From contig JAFADH010000318.1 of the NCBI GenBank assembly GCA_023424995.1, positions 1 through 27,101 on the forward strand: DNA of 27,101 nt, read 5' to 3'. The position numbers and the translations under genes were made by a program. The stretch comes from Bacillota bacterium. GTDB lineage: Bacteria; Bacillota; Clostridia; Lachnospirales; Lachnospiraceae. The number at the start of each line of letters is the position of its first letter. Position 1 is the stretch's first letter. Of the stretch, positions 16,476 to 25,147 are shown piece after piece. The notes under the pieces were generated by a model that saw nothing but the letters and a program-made list of their open reading frames with translations, made no database searches and had not been told where the DNA came from.

Positions 16476-17153
16476 GTGATCACAGTTTATCTATGTTTTC
16501 TGGCAGGCGGTGCGGTTATACCGTTGATCAGTTTCTTTTTAGGCTTTCTCAGCAATGAAGTCGACGCAGATGCGGATGCCGGTTTCGACACAGGTACCGG
16601 TGCCGGTTTGAATACAGATGCGGATATCAGTATGGATATCGGCGGGGATGCGGGTATGGATATGACGGTGGATACGGATATCGGTTCCGGGCCGGCCTTT
16701 CAACTGCAGGCGGATACCGGTTCCGGCATTGACCTGGGACTCTATCCCACTTCGTTAATGTCATTATCGGCACTGGCCCTGATCTTCGGTGCCGTCGGCG
16801 GGATCATGACACTGACAGGCAAGGGTAAAGTCCTGACCTTTGTTACGGCAGTCATCGTCGGATATGTCGCTTCGGTGATTGTACAGACCATCATCAAATC
16901 CTTAAAAAAGATACAGACAAGAAATTACGGTATCAATGAGAATGATCTGCTTATGTATGATGGGACTGTAATTGATACGATCCTTCCGGGACAATTGGGC
17001 TCCGTAAGCTTTGTCACCCTGCAGAATGTGAGGGTCAGTTATCCTGCCAGATGCGATAACAGGGAAATAAAGCTTGAGACGGGACGAAGCGTCCGGGTGA
17101 AAGAGATACAACATGGGGTATTTATCGTGGAACCTAAAAATAAATACGAGTAG
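16476..17153 (+). CDS. NfeD/YuaF-like membrane protein, flotillin partner
   Basis: The protein has 225 residues. Transmembrane segment 1 spans residues about 3-26. An Asp/Gly-rich loop spans 27-88. Two further segments follow (about 94-115 and 118-137), then a C-terminal domain (about 150-220, LPGQLGSVSFVTLQNVRVSYPARCD to GVFIVEPK) that resembles the OB-fold of NfeD proteins. NfeD proteins pair with SPFH/flotillin proteins in membrane microdomains, and the next gene is a flotillin 44 nt away. The start is GTG with GAGGGGGG at 16461-16468, as no suitable ATG is in frame. The acidic loop is unusual: 13 Asp and one Glu with no Lys or Arg between residues 27 and 115. It is expected outside the cell. 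Confidence 0.8.
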   Translation: MITVYLCFLAGGAVIPLISFFLGFLSNEVDADADAGFDTGTGAGLNTDADISMDIGGDAGMDMTVDTDIGSGPAFQLQADTGSGIDLGLYPTSLMSLSALALIFGAVGGIMTLTGKGKVLTFVTAVIVGYVASVIVQTIIKSLKKIQTRNYGINENDLLMYDGTVIDTILPGQLGSVSFVTLQNVRVSYPARCDNREIKLETGRSVRVKEIQHGVFIVEPKNKYE

Positions 17154-17197
17154 AAAGCTATTGAAGTAAAGTCAAAGAAGAATAAGGAGGATTTAAC

Positions 17198-18781
17198 ATG
17201 GTGTTATCAACTTATGCGGGAGCCAATTTCCAAGCTGTCTTAATCACCGTAATTGCTGTTGCGGCAGCCCTGGCTATACTGACCGTTATCTTTCGCATGT
17301 GGAGAAAAGTTCCGCAGGACAAAGCAATGGTAGTAACAGGCTTGAAGAAGAGAGTGATTACCGGCGGCGGCGGACTGGTAATTCCCGTATTGGAAAGAAC
17401 AGATACAATCTCATTAGGTAACATACAGCTCAATGTAAACACATCCCAGACCATGTCATCCCAGGGTGTTCCCATCGATGTGCTGGGTACGGCAGTGATC
17501 AAGGTCCGTAATACCCATGAGAGCATCTATACTGCCATTGAGCAGTTTACCGGTGCCAATGAGATGCAGATTCAAAAATCCATCGGAGACCAGGTAACCT
17601 TGATTCTGGAAGGCAAGCTGCGTGAGATTGTAGCCTCCATGACGGTGGAACAGATATATAACGACAGGGAAGCTTTCTCAGCCAAGGTGCAGGAGGTGGT
17701 CGGCACCAAGATCGGTGAGATGGGCTTAGAGTTAAAGGACTTCTCTATTAAGGATGTCAATGATACCAACGGATATATCAGAGCACTGGGTGCCAAGCAG
17801 ATCGCAGAGAAGAAGAAGGATGCTGAGATCGCCCAGGCGATGGCATTAAAGGAAGAGTCCATTAAGAAATCAGAGGCGACCAAAGAGGGTGAGAGAGCCC
17901 GGCTGGAAGCACAGACAGAAGTAAGTGCTGCCATGAAGGCGAAGGAAGTCCAGGAAGCAGAATACCGTATCGAACAGGAATCGGCCAAAGCCAAAGCAGA
18001 TGCTGCTTATGAAATCCAGAAGAGTATCACATATAAGGAAGTAATTGCCGCACAGATGGAAGCGGATATACTTAAGCAGGTAAAGCAGAAGGAGCTTCAG
18101 GAAGCCCAGCTGCAGGTGGATATTGCCAGAGAGTTAAAGCAGATCGAGCTGGAGCAGAGGCGTGCCGAGAAGACCCGTGAGGAACTGCGGACCAAGGTTG
18201 TGGAGCCTGCCAATGCGGACAGGGAGCAGAAGAAGGCGGAAGCAGATGCGGTAAAATATGCCCAGATAGCGGAAGCGGAAGCCAGGGCGGAAGCGAAGAA
18301 GGCGGAAGCCAACGCAGAAGCGGAGGCCATCCGGCTGAAAGGAAAAGCGGAGGCAGATGCAGCCGCCATCAGCGGTGATGCAAAAGCAAAGGCGATTTCT
18401 GCAGTGGGTCTGGCAGAAGCCGAGGCAATCAAGGCAAAGGGTCTTGCGGAAGCGGAAGCCATGGAGAAGAAAGCGGAAGCTTACCGCAAGTATACAGGAG
18501 CCGCTATGGCTGATAAGCTGATCGAACAGCTGCCTGATATCGCCAAAGCTATCGCTGAGCCTCTCAGCCAGATTTCCGATATTAAGATATACGGAGGCGG
18601 AATTGACAGCGTTGCAGATAATGTTCCCGCAGTTCTCGCTAAGGTATTCGATACGGTACAGAGTTCAGTCGGCATCGATATGAAGAATATCATAATGGCT
18701 GACAGCCTGGAGGCAAGAACCACAAAGAATATTAATGTATCCGGTGTGAATGAGAATCTTCTTGCCGATGACGTGAAGTAA
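17198..18781 (+). CDS. floT: Flotillin (FloT/YuaG-like SPFH protein)
   Basis: The 527-residue protein has an N-terminal membrane anchor (about 13-32, VLITVIAVAAALAILTVIF), an SPFH/band-7 domain (about 35-200, with VVTGLKKRVITGGGGLVIPVLERTD in its first part), and a long Ala/Glu-rich coiled coil (about 205-430) with repeated EAEA-type segments typical of flotillins. A C-terminal domain follows. The length matches FloT (about 510 in B. subtilis) and not the shorter FloA. It scaffolds functional membrane microdomains. AAGGAGG sits about 8 nt before the ATG. It is co-transcribed with the NfeD-like gene and ends at a strong terminator. Confidence 0.93.
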   Translation: MVLSTYAGANFQAVLITVIAVAAALAILTVIFRMWRKVPQDKAMVVTGLKKRVITGGGGLVIPVLERTDTISLGNIQLNVNTSQTMSSQGVPIDVLGTAVIKVRNTHESIYTAIEQFTGANEMQIQKSIGDQVTLILEGKLREIVASMTVEQIYNDREAFSAKVQEVVGTKIGEMGLELKDFSIKDVNDTNGYIRALGAKQIAEKKKDAEIAQAMALKEESIKKSEATKEGERARLEAQTEVSAAMKAKEVQEAEYRIEQESAKAKADAAYEIQKSITYKEVIAAQMEADILKQVKQKELQEAQLQVDIARELKQIELEQRRAEKTREELRTKVVEPANADREQKKAEADAVKYAQIAEAEARAEAKKAEANAEAEAIRLKGKAEADAAAISGDAKAKAISAVGLAEAEAIKAKGLAEAEAMEKKAEAYRKYTGAAMADKLIEQLPDIAKAIAEPLSQISDIKIYGGGIDSVADNVPAVLAKVFDTVQSSVGIDMKNIIMADSLEARTTKNINVSGVNENLLADDVK

Positions 18782-18849
18782 TAATCCGGGTCAATATTAT
18801 TAATAATGAGTATGAGTTCATGAAATTTATAATAACTTTTTACAAAAAT

Positions 18850-18878
18850 GGCACAATATAATTTGTGCCGTTTTTTTT
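18850..18878 (+). terminator. Intrinsic terminator after flotillin
   Basis: ggcacaa (18850-18856) and ttgtgcc (18863-18869) form a perfect 7-bp stem with a 6-nt loop, followed by G and eight Ts (18871-18878). Upstream As extend the pairing with the T-run. This is a classic rho-independent terminator about 70 nt after the flotillin stop. Confidence 0.9.
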
Positions 18879-18904
18879 GTGGAAAAACAGGCAAACTATA
18901 TATA
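18877..18904 (+). promoter_or_regulatory. Weak candidate promoter for cyclic glucan synthase
   Basis: TTGTGG (18877-18882) and TATATA (18899-18904) are 16 nt apart, just beyond the terminator. The -35 is poor. A TTGACT at 18971-18976 is a better -35 but has no -10 at proper distance before the start at 19011. A promoter must lie in the 229-bp gap if the terminator is efficient. Confidence 0.25.
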
Positions 18905-19010
18905 AGGTATGACCGGAACATAAGATATGACCCGATCATCGGGAATTACGGGCTTCATAGCAACGAATCATTGACTTAACCTAATTTTCTGTATCAGGAG
19001 GAGCTTAGCA

Positions 19011-22000
19011 TTGCTAATCTTATTGGAAGGAATCAATTACTATATAAATTCGCCCTTTCGGACTATTATCCTGTTAGCGCTGATTGCCTTGATCTGTTTT
19101 ATTCTTTTGCTGTTATATTACCGCTTCAACCATTTTGGCAGGAGGATACGCTTTCCTATGAACTGCCTGGGCACGGAGGATAAGCTTGGACCAAAGGAAT
19201 GGGAGCAGGAGATGCTCACACTGGCTGCGGAGCATAAGCAGGTCAGATTGATAAGATACAGCTTTGTACTGGATGATTACAACCAGGTCGCATATAAGAA
19301 ATTGAACAGGATCCGCGATACCATATCGGAGATTTCCGCGGATATAATTTCATTAATTCCGGCAGCACGCTGGCTCTTTGATAATTTCCAGATGATGTAT
19401 CGTGAGATTAAAAAGGTCAGGACCTCGGGCACCAGCTATGCCATATTGCCCATACTTAAGTCCAGGCAGTACGGGGGCTTTCCGAGGATCTATGTGGTAG
19501 CCAAGAAGATGGTAGCCCTCTCCGGCGGACATCTGAATGAAGAAAATATCTCAGTTATGCTGAAGGCTTACCAGACCCAGATACCCTTAACCGATAAGGA
19601 ATTATGGGCGCTTCCGGAGATGCTTGGCTTTTGTCTTCTGGAGAGTATTATAGATTCTGCGGAAGAGATTCTGCGAATGATTGACGTGAAGTCGAAAGCG
19701 GACAGCTTTGTAAGAGAGAGACTGGATAATAAGCCTATGGATATCTCCGTACTTTTAACAGAATTAAGTCCGGAGCTTAAGAAAAATTACTCTTTTCATT
19801 CTCATGTAATTTATCAGCTGAAGAATATGTCCTTTCATGATCTGGCTATCCAGAGATACATTGAATATCATTTTAATTCAAAAGGAAAATTAAAGCCGTC
19901 CAATATCTTTCTGGAGGAAGGTAAGGCAGAATCCTTCCTGGAGACTAATATCCGGGCGCTGATCGTAAGCCTCAGGGATATTAACGAGGTGGATGAAGAA
20001 AGATTCTTCGAGGAATATTCTTATCTGGAACAGATTCTAAGTAAGGATCCGGACGGTATCTATTCCATGATGGATGCGGAAGCCAAGGGCATGTACCGGG
20101 GTGTTATTGTTAAGCTGTCCCTGCGTTACCGGATTAATGAGGAGAAGATCGTTAATGACTGCCTCCTGTTAGCCATGGAAGGAAGAGACGGTATCCATTG
20201 CCCTCATCATGTAGGTTCCTATTTGTTAGGAACAGGCTATCCCATATTAAAAGCGAAGATTTTAGACAGGACGGTTCCGCAGAAGCTTAAAAAATCCCGT
20301 AATATAAAGGGCTCGTTATATTTTGCCGTTCTTTTTCTGATAGTAGGGCTAATCGCTTTATTTATCCTGTGGATTTCTTATCGCTGGGGAAGACAGGGGG
20401 ACGGCTGGTATCATGCCATTCTTTTATTGGCAGGGCTTCCGCTGTTTGCCGGTATATCCCTTGAGTTAACGAATTTTATATTTACACGTAGAATCATGGT
20501 GAAGAAGATTCCAAGTCTGAATTATATCTCAGAGATACCGGAGGAAGCCAGGACCTTCGTAGTTATGCCGGTTATAGTATCCTCCAGGGAACAGGGACTG
20601 GAATATATGGACCGTCTGGAGAAGCATTATCTTGCCAACCGCCAGAATAACCTCCATTTTGCTCTTCTGGCAGATCATGAGGATTCTCCGGAACAATTCC
20701 TCCCCAAGGATGAGGTAATAGAAAATGCCTTAATTGCGCGCATGAAGGAATTGAACGAGTTATATCCGGACCCGCATCAGCGCTTCTGCCTGTTCTTCCG
20801 CTATCGCAAATGGAACAAATCCGAGAATTGTTATATGGGCTGGGAGCGCAAAAGAGGAAAGCTGGAGGAATTCAATAATCTTCTGAACGGGATACCGAAG
20901 GAGGAGACCAGCTTCTCGGGATTATTCTGCGAGGAGGAACTGCTGCCGACCTTCCGGTATGTCATCACACTGGATGCGGACACGAATCTGCTGAGAGACA
21001 ATGCCGCCAAGCTGGTAGGTGTAATCCATCACCCGCTGAACCGGCCGGTGCTTGATCCGGATAATCAGAAGGTGAAGGAAGGCTATGTAATCATTCAGCC
21101 TTCGGTACGAAATCATATCGTAGATAAGAGCGGAAGCAGGTTTGCCGAGATTTTCGGCGGGGAATCCGGTCTGGCTCATTACGGAGCGGTAATATCAGAC
21201 ATCTATCAGGATATCTTCAATGAAGGAATCTATATCGGTAAGGGGATTTATGATGTACAGGCCTTTCATAAGCTGCTTCACAACCGTATTCCGGAGAACA
21301 GCGTACTAAGCCATGATCTGCTGGAGAGCTGTTATGCAAGAACCGCATTTTCCAGCACGGCGAAGATAATGGACAGCTTTCCTGCCAGCGTGCTTTCCTT
21401 TGCCAAGCGTGAGCACCGGTGGATCCGGGGCGACTGGCAGCTGCTGCCTTGGTTGTTCTCCAGGAAGAAGGTCAATGGAAAGGTTCTCTGTGCTCTTGCC
21501 AAATGGAAGATCTTTGATAACCTCCGGCGCAGCTTTGTGCCGCTTAGTAAGACGCTGTTCCTTCTTTTTAATATGGCATTCTTTCCGAAGATATTCTGGT
21601 TATGGATACCTCTGCTGTTTTTTGGCGATGTATTTCAGATCATCGTATTGTTGATTGCAGTTTTGATGCAGAAGTTTTTCCGGCCGAAGCTTGCTTTGGT
21701 GTACAAGGGCTTTCTGCGGGAATTAGGGACCATGTGCGAACGGGCGGTGATAGAATTTGCCATCACGCCTTACCGGGCTTATATTGCTACGGATGCCATG
21801 CTGAGGACCATATTCCGGTTATTTATCACCAAGAAGAACCTGCTGAGGTGGAATACTGCGGAATCTGTGGATTCTTCGATCATTAATACGAAGAAAGGGT
21901 ATTTCCTGACCATGTGGAGCACCTTGCTTGCCGCATTCCTGCTTCTCATGATCATGCTGCTACAGGATATTCCCGCAGTAGGTCTGGTATTTGCCGTACT

Positions 22001-25000
22001 GGTAACCGTTCTCTGGTTTCTGGCTTTCCATATCGCTTACGCCGTAAGCCAGCCAAAGGAAAAGAAATTAAAAAAGGATCAGCCGGAAGACATTATGCTT
22101 TTGCTGGAGACAGCCAGAAGAACCTGGCAGTTCTTCAAGGAATTCTCCACGAAGGAGAACAACTGGCTTTGTCCGGATAACTATCAGGTATCACAGGCGG
22201 TGAAGGTGAGTGATAAGACATCACCTACCAATATCGGGCTCCAGTTCATGGCAATCCTGTCCGCAAGGGATTTTGGCTTTGAAACCTTAAGCTCCACTGT
22301 TACGAATCTGGAAAACCTCATGGATACGGTTCAAAGGCTTTTAAAGTGGAAGGGGCATCTCTATAACTGGTATCAGGTGAATACTTTGGAGGTGCTGAAT
22401 CCGGCATACATCTCCACCGTGGACAGCGGCAATTTCCTGGGACATATCATAGCAGTGAAAAACGGACTGCTGGAGCAGTTTGATAAGCCCATCCTGTCCG
22501 ATTCCTATATGGAGGAGATACGCAACAGTGTAAATCAAAGCAATTATGAATTGAGCCACTCCGATTGTGTCAGACATTTTGCTCCGTCAAAGCTTGATAA
22601 CAGATATAATACCGTCCAGGCATTCCTGGAGGATGTCACGGATATCTGGGAGGAGTTAAACGGCAGGGAGATAAAACCCTGCAATCATACCAGATGGACC
22701 AGGGTCCTGATGAAGATGGTTGAAGATATGGTGAATGAAACTGCCGCACTGCAGCTTAAGGATTCAAGCCTTCCTTCCCGGATTACCCTGCGCCAGCTGA
22801 TAGATCGGGAGAATAAGCAGGCAGTCCTTCTGGGGAACCGGATCAGGACCCTGTGCAATAAGATAGATAATCTGGTGGCAGGTGTTGATTTCCGTTTCCT
22901 GTATAATGACGGCAGGATGCTGTTCCATATTGGTTATCATGTATCCAATCATGTACTGGATGGCGGCTGCTATGACCTGATGGCTTCCGAATGTGCGCTG
23001 ACCAGCTTGCTGGCTATTGCGAAAGGGGAGGTACCCATGAAGCATTGGTTCAAGCTGGGAAGGCCCCTTACGATTGTTAAGGGAATACCGTGCTTCGTAT
23101 CCTGGAGCGGTACCATGTTCGAATACCTGATGCCAAATCTGGTATTTAAGGAATATGAGGGCTCCGTCTACTCGGAGACTGCGAAGGCAGCTGTTCTCCA
23201 GCATATGAAATATGCGCAGGAAGCAGGGATACCCTGGGGCATCTCGGAATCCCAGTATTACCGCTTTGATCTGAATTCTAATTATCAATATAAAGCGTTC
23301 GGGGTTCCGAAGATAAGACTTCAGCCGGTACGAAAGAATTCCCTGGTTGTGGCACCCTATGCAACCCTGCTGGCTCTGGATATTGCCAGCCAGGAATGTA
23401 TTGAGAATCTGAAGGATTTGCAGGGTCTGGGTGCATTCGGAGAATTTGGCTTCTACGAATCCATAGATTTTAATGTGCCAAGCTCCATCGATATGACCCC
23501 TTATTGTATCGTACGCTCTTACATGGCGCACCACCAGGGCATGAATCTGGTGGCGATCAATAATTATCTTCACCATGGAATCATGAAGGCACGCTTCCAC
23601 TCGGAAGCTATGATTAAATCGGCGGAGGTGCTGCTGGAAGAGAAACGGGATTCCCATCTCATCTCCCTGGCCAAGAGAGGCTATACCATTAAGATCGGTA
23701 AACCGTTATTCCGTGAGGTGGTATTCAGCAACCGGTATATCAACAGTGTAACACCTGAGATACCGGTGGTGAATTATATGGCCAGCAACAAGTACTCCCT
23801 GATGATTACCTCGGATGGGGACGGCTTCAGCAGATATGAGGACATGATGCTCTACCGCTGGAGAGGGGATGTCTATGCGAACACGGGCAGTTATATCTAT
23901 ATTAAGGATGTAAAGCAGAGCAAATACTGGAGCACCACCTATCATCCTACAAAGGCTGTGCCGGATGACTACCAGGCGGTATTTACTCCTCACCAGGCCG
24001 AATTCAAGAGGCGGGACGGGGATATCACCACCCATATGATCGTCAGTCTGGATTCGGATCATAATTTTGAGATCCGTAAGGTCAAGCTGTCCAATCACAG
24101 CAATGAAGCGAAGCATCTGGAGGTAACCAGCTATATGGAGGTAGTAGGAGATACCCATATGGCGGAGCTCAGCCATCCTGCTTTTAATAAACTGTTCCTG
24201 GAGAGTGAATATATAGAAGAACAGGCTCTGTTCCTGTCAAGACGCAGGGGTAAGAAGGACGGCAACAGTCCGTATCTCATGCATATGGTAAGAGGCGGTT
24301 CAAAATTTGCCGGTAAGGTGGAATGTGAGAATGACAGAAAGCGCTTCATAGGCCGTAATAATAATCTGGAGAATCCGGAGGCTGTTGCCTGCAGTCTGTC
24401 TTATACCAACAGTGCAGGCTTTAATAACGATCCCATTATGAGTCTTCGGGTAGACCTGTATATGGAAGCCGGGGAATCAGCCTGCATATCATTTATCACC
24501 GGCATCTGTGAAAGCAGGGAGGAGGCTGTCAAGCTGGCGGATGAGCTGAATGTGAACTACCGAATTGATGACATGCTGGAAAAATTCCGGCTGCAGAAGG
24601 ATCTGGAATTGAAATATCTGGAAATTACACGAGCCCAGCTGAATGCTTTCCAGGATCTGATCAGTCCCATATTCTATCCCTCCGGCAGTTATCGCGGACC
24701 GGAGGAGAATATTCGGAGGAACTTTAAGAACCAGAGTGCACTCTGGAGGTTCGGGGTGTCGGGAGATAACCCGATTATGCTCCTTCGGGTAACCGACCTG
24801 GAGGCGGAGGGAATTATCAGGGATGTATTAAAAGCATATGAATATATGAGAATTAACCGGATACAGGTGGATCTTATAATATTAATTGATGCAAAGCACG
24901 GTTATCTGCAGGAGGTGGATGATCTGATCAATGATATGACAAGTTCCCTGCGGATCCATGATTCAGGCAGTGAAAGACCAAGCTTTTTCATGCTCCATAC

Positions 25001-25124
25001 CTTCCAGATGATACCGGCAGAGATTGATCTTCTATATACGGTAGCACGGATCGTCTTCTCTGAAGAGACCGGAATCTATTTTCGGAATGTGAAAGAGAAT
25101 CTGGAAGAACCGGAGGATGAATAA
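19011..25124 (+). CDS. Cyclic beta-1,2-glucan synthase, synthase/cyclase part
   Basis: The 2037-residue membrane protein matches the front of NdvB/ChvB/Cgs enzymes. There is one N-terminal transmembrane segment (about 15-35), a cytosolic region, and two segments near 434-490. The GT84 domain (about 510-830) has D655-A-D657-T, H768-D-L-L-E772 and the HRWIRGDWQ motif at 802-810. More segments lie at 848-890 and 963-1012. A glycoamylase-like/GH189-type cyclising domain (about 1060-1560) has candidate acids E1371 (GTMFEYLMP) and E1413 (GISES). A GH94-type beta-sandwich follows (about 1585-1860), then a helical tail. It polymerises UDP-glucose and cyclises the chain. The start is TTG with AGGAGG 9 nt upstream. 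The usual GH94 C-terminal part is missing here and is encoded by the next gene. Confidence 0.88.
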   Translation: MLILLEGINYYINSPFRTIILLALIALICFILLLLYYRFNHFGRRIRFPMNCLGTEDKLGPKEWEQEMLTLAAEHKQVRLIRYSFVLDDYNQVAYKKLNRIRDTISEISADIISLIPAARWLFDNFQMMYREIKKVRTSGTSYAILPILKSRQYGGFPRIYVVAKKMVALSGGHLNEENISVMLKAYQTQIPLTDKELWALPEMLGFCLLESIIDSAEEILRMIDVKSKADSFVRERLDNKPMDISVLLTELSPELKKNYSFHSHVIYQLKNMSFHDLAIQRYIEYHFNSKGKLKPSNIFLEEGKAESFLETNIRALIVSLRDINEVDEERFFEEYSYLEQILSKDPDGIYSMMDAEAKGMYRGVIVKLSLRYRINEEKIVNDCLLLAMEGRDGIHCPHHVGSYLLGTGYPILKAKILDRTVPQKLKKSRNIKGSLYFAVLFLIVGLIALFILWISYRWGRQGDGWYHAILLLAGLPLFAGISLELTNFIFTRRIMVKKIPSLNYISEIPEEARTFVVMPVIVSSREQGLEYMDRLEKHYLANRQNNLHFALLADHEDSPEQFLPKDEVIENALIARMKELNELYPDPHQRFCLFFRYRKWNKSENCYMGWERKRGKLEEFNNLLNGIPKEETSFSGLFCEEELLPTFRYVITLDADTNLLRDNAAKLVGVIHHPLNRPVLDPDNQKVKEGYVIIQPSVRNHIVDKSGSRFAEIFGGESGLAHYGAVISDIYQDIFNEGIYIGKGIYDVQAFHKLLHNRIPENSVLSHDLLESCYARTAFSSTAKIMDSFPASVLSFAKREHRWIRGDWQLLPWLFSRKKVNGKVLCALAKWKIFDNLRRSFVPLSKTLFLLFNMAFFPKIFWLWIPLLFFGDVFQIIVLLIAVLMQKFFRPKLALVYKGFLRELGTMCERAVIEFAITPYRAYIATDAMLRTIFRLFITKKNLLRWNTAESVDSSIINTKKGYFLTMWSTLLAAFLLLMIMLLQDIPAVGLVFAVLVTVLWFLAFHIAYAVSQPKEKKLKKDQPEDIMLLLETARRTWQFFKEFSTKENNWLCPDNYQVSQAVKVSDKTSPTNIGLQFMAILSARDFGFETLSSTVTNLENLMDTVQRLLKWKGHLYNWYQVNTLEVLNPAYISTVDSGNFLGHIIAVKNGLLEQFDKPILSDSYMEEIRNSVNQSNYELSHSDCVRHFAPSKLDNRYNTVQAFLEDVTDIWEELNGREIKPCNHTRWTRVLMKMVEDMVNETAALQLKDSSLPSRITLRQLIDRENKQAVLLGNRIRTLCNKIDNLVAGVDFRFLYNDGRMLFHIGYHVSNHVLDGGCYDLMASECALTSLLAIAKGEVPMKHWFKLGRPLTIVKGIPCFVSWSGTMFEYLMPNLVFKEYEGSVYSETAKAAVLQHMKYAQEAGIPWGISESQYYRFDLNSNYQYKAFGVPKIRLQPVRKNSLVVAPYATLLALDIASQECIENLKDLQGLGAFGEFGFYESIDFNVPSSIDMTPYCIVRSYMAHHQGMNLVAINNYLHHGIMKARFHSEAMIKSAEVLLEEKRDSHLISLAKRGYTIKIGKPLFREVVFSNRYINSVTPEIPVVNYMASNKYSLMITSDGDGFSRYEDMMLYRWRGDVYANTGSYIYIKDVKQSKYWSTTYHPTKAVPDDYQAVFTPHQAEFKRRDGDITTHMIVSLDSDHNFEIRKVKLSNHSNEAKHLEVTSYMEVVGDTHMAELSHPAFNKLFLESEYIEEQALFLSRRRGKKDGNSPYLMHMVRGGSKFAGKVECENDRKRFIGRNNNLENPEAVACSLSYTNSAGFNNDPIMSLRVDLYMEAGESACISFITGICESREEAVKLADELNVNYRIDDMLEKFRLQKDLELKYLEITRAQLNAFQDLISPIFYPSGSYRGPEENIRRNFKNQSALWRFGVSGDNPIMLLRVTDLEAEGIIRDVLKAYEYMRINRIQVDLIILIDAKHGYLQEVDDLINDMTSSLRIHDSGSERPSFFMLHTFQMIPAEIDLLYTVARIVFSEETGIYFRNVKENLEEPEDE

Positions 25125-25147
25125 AAGGGATAGAATGGAGGATTAAT

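Noticed and set aside
18097..18462. Ala/Ser-rich minus-strand frame of 121 codons
   Set aside because: Its composition is just the reverse complement of the flotillin EA-rich coiled coil.
22764..23657. 297-codon minus-strand frame
   Set aside because: It is inside the conserved cyclising domain of the glucan synthase and has a random-looking sequence.
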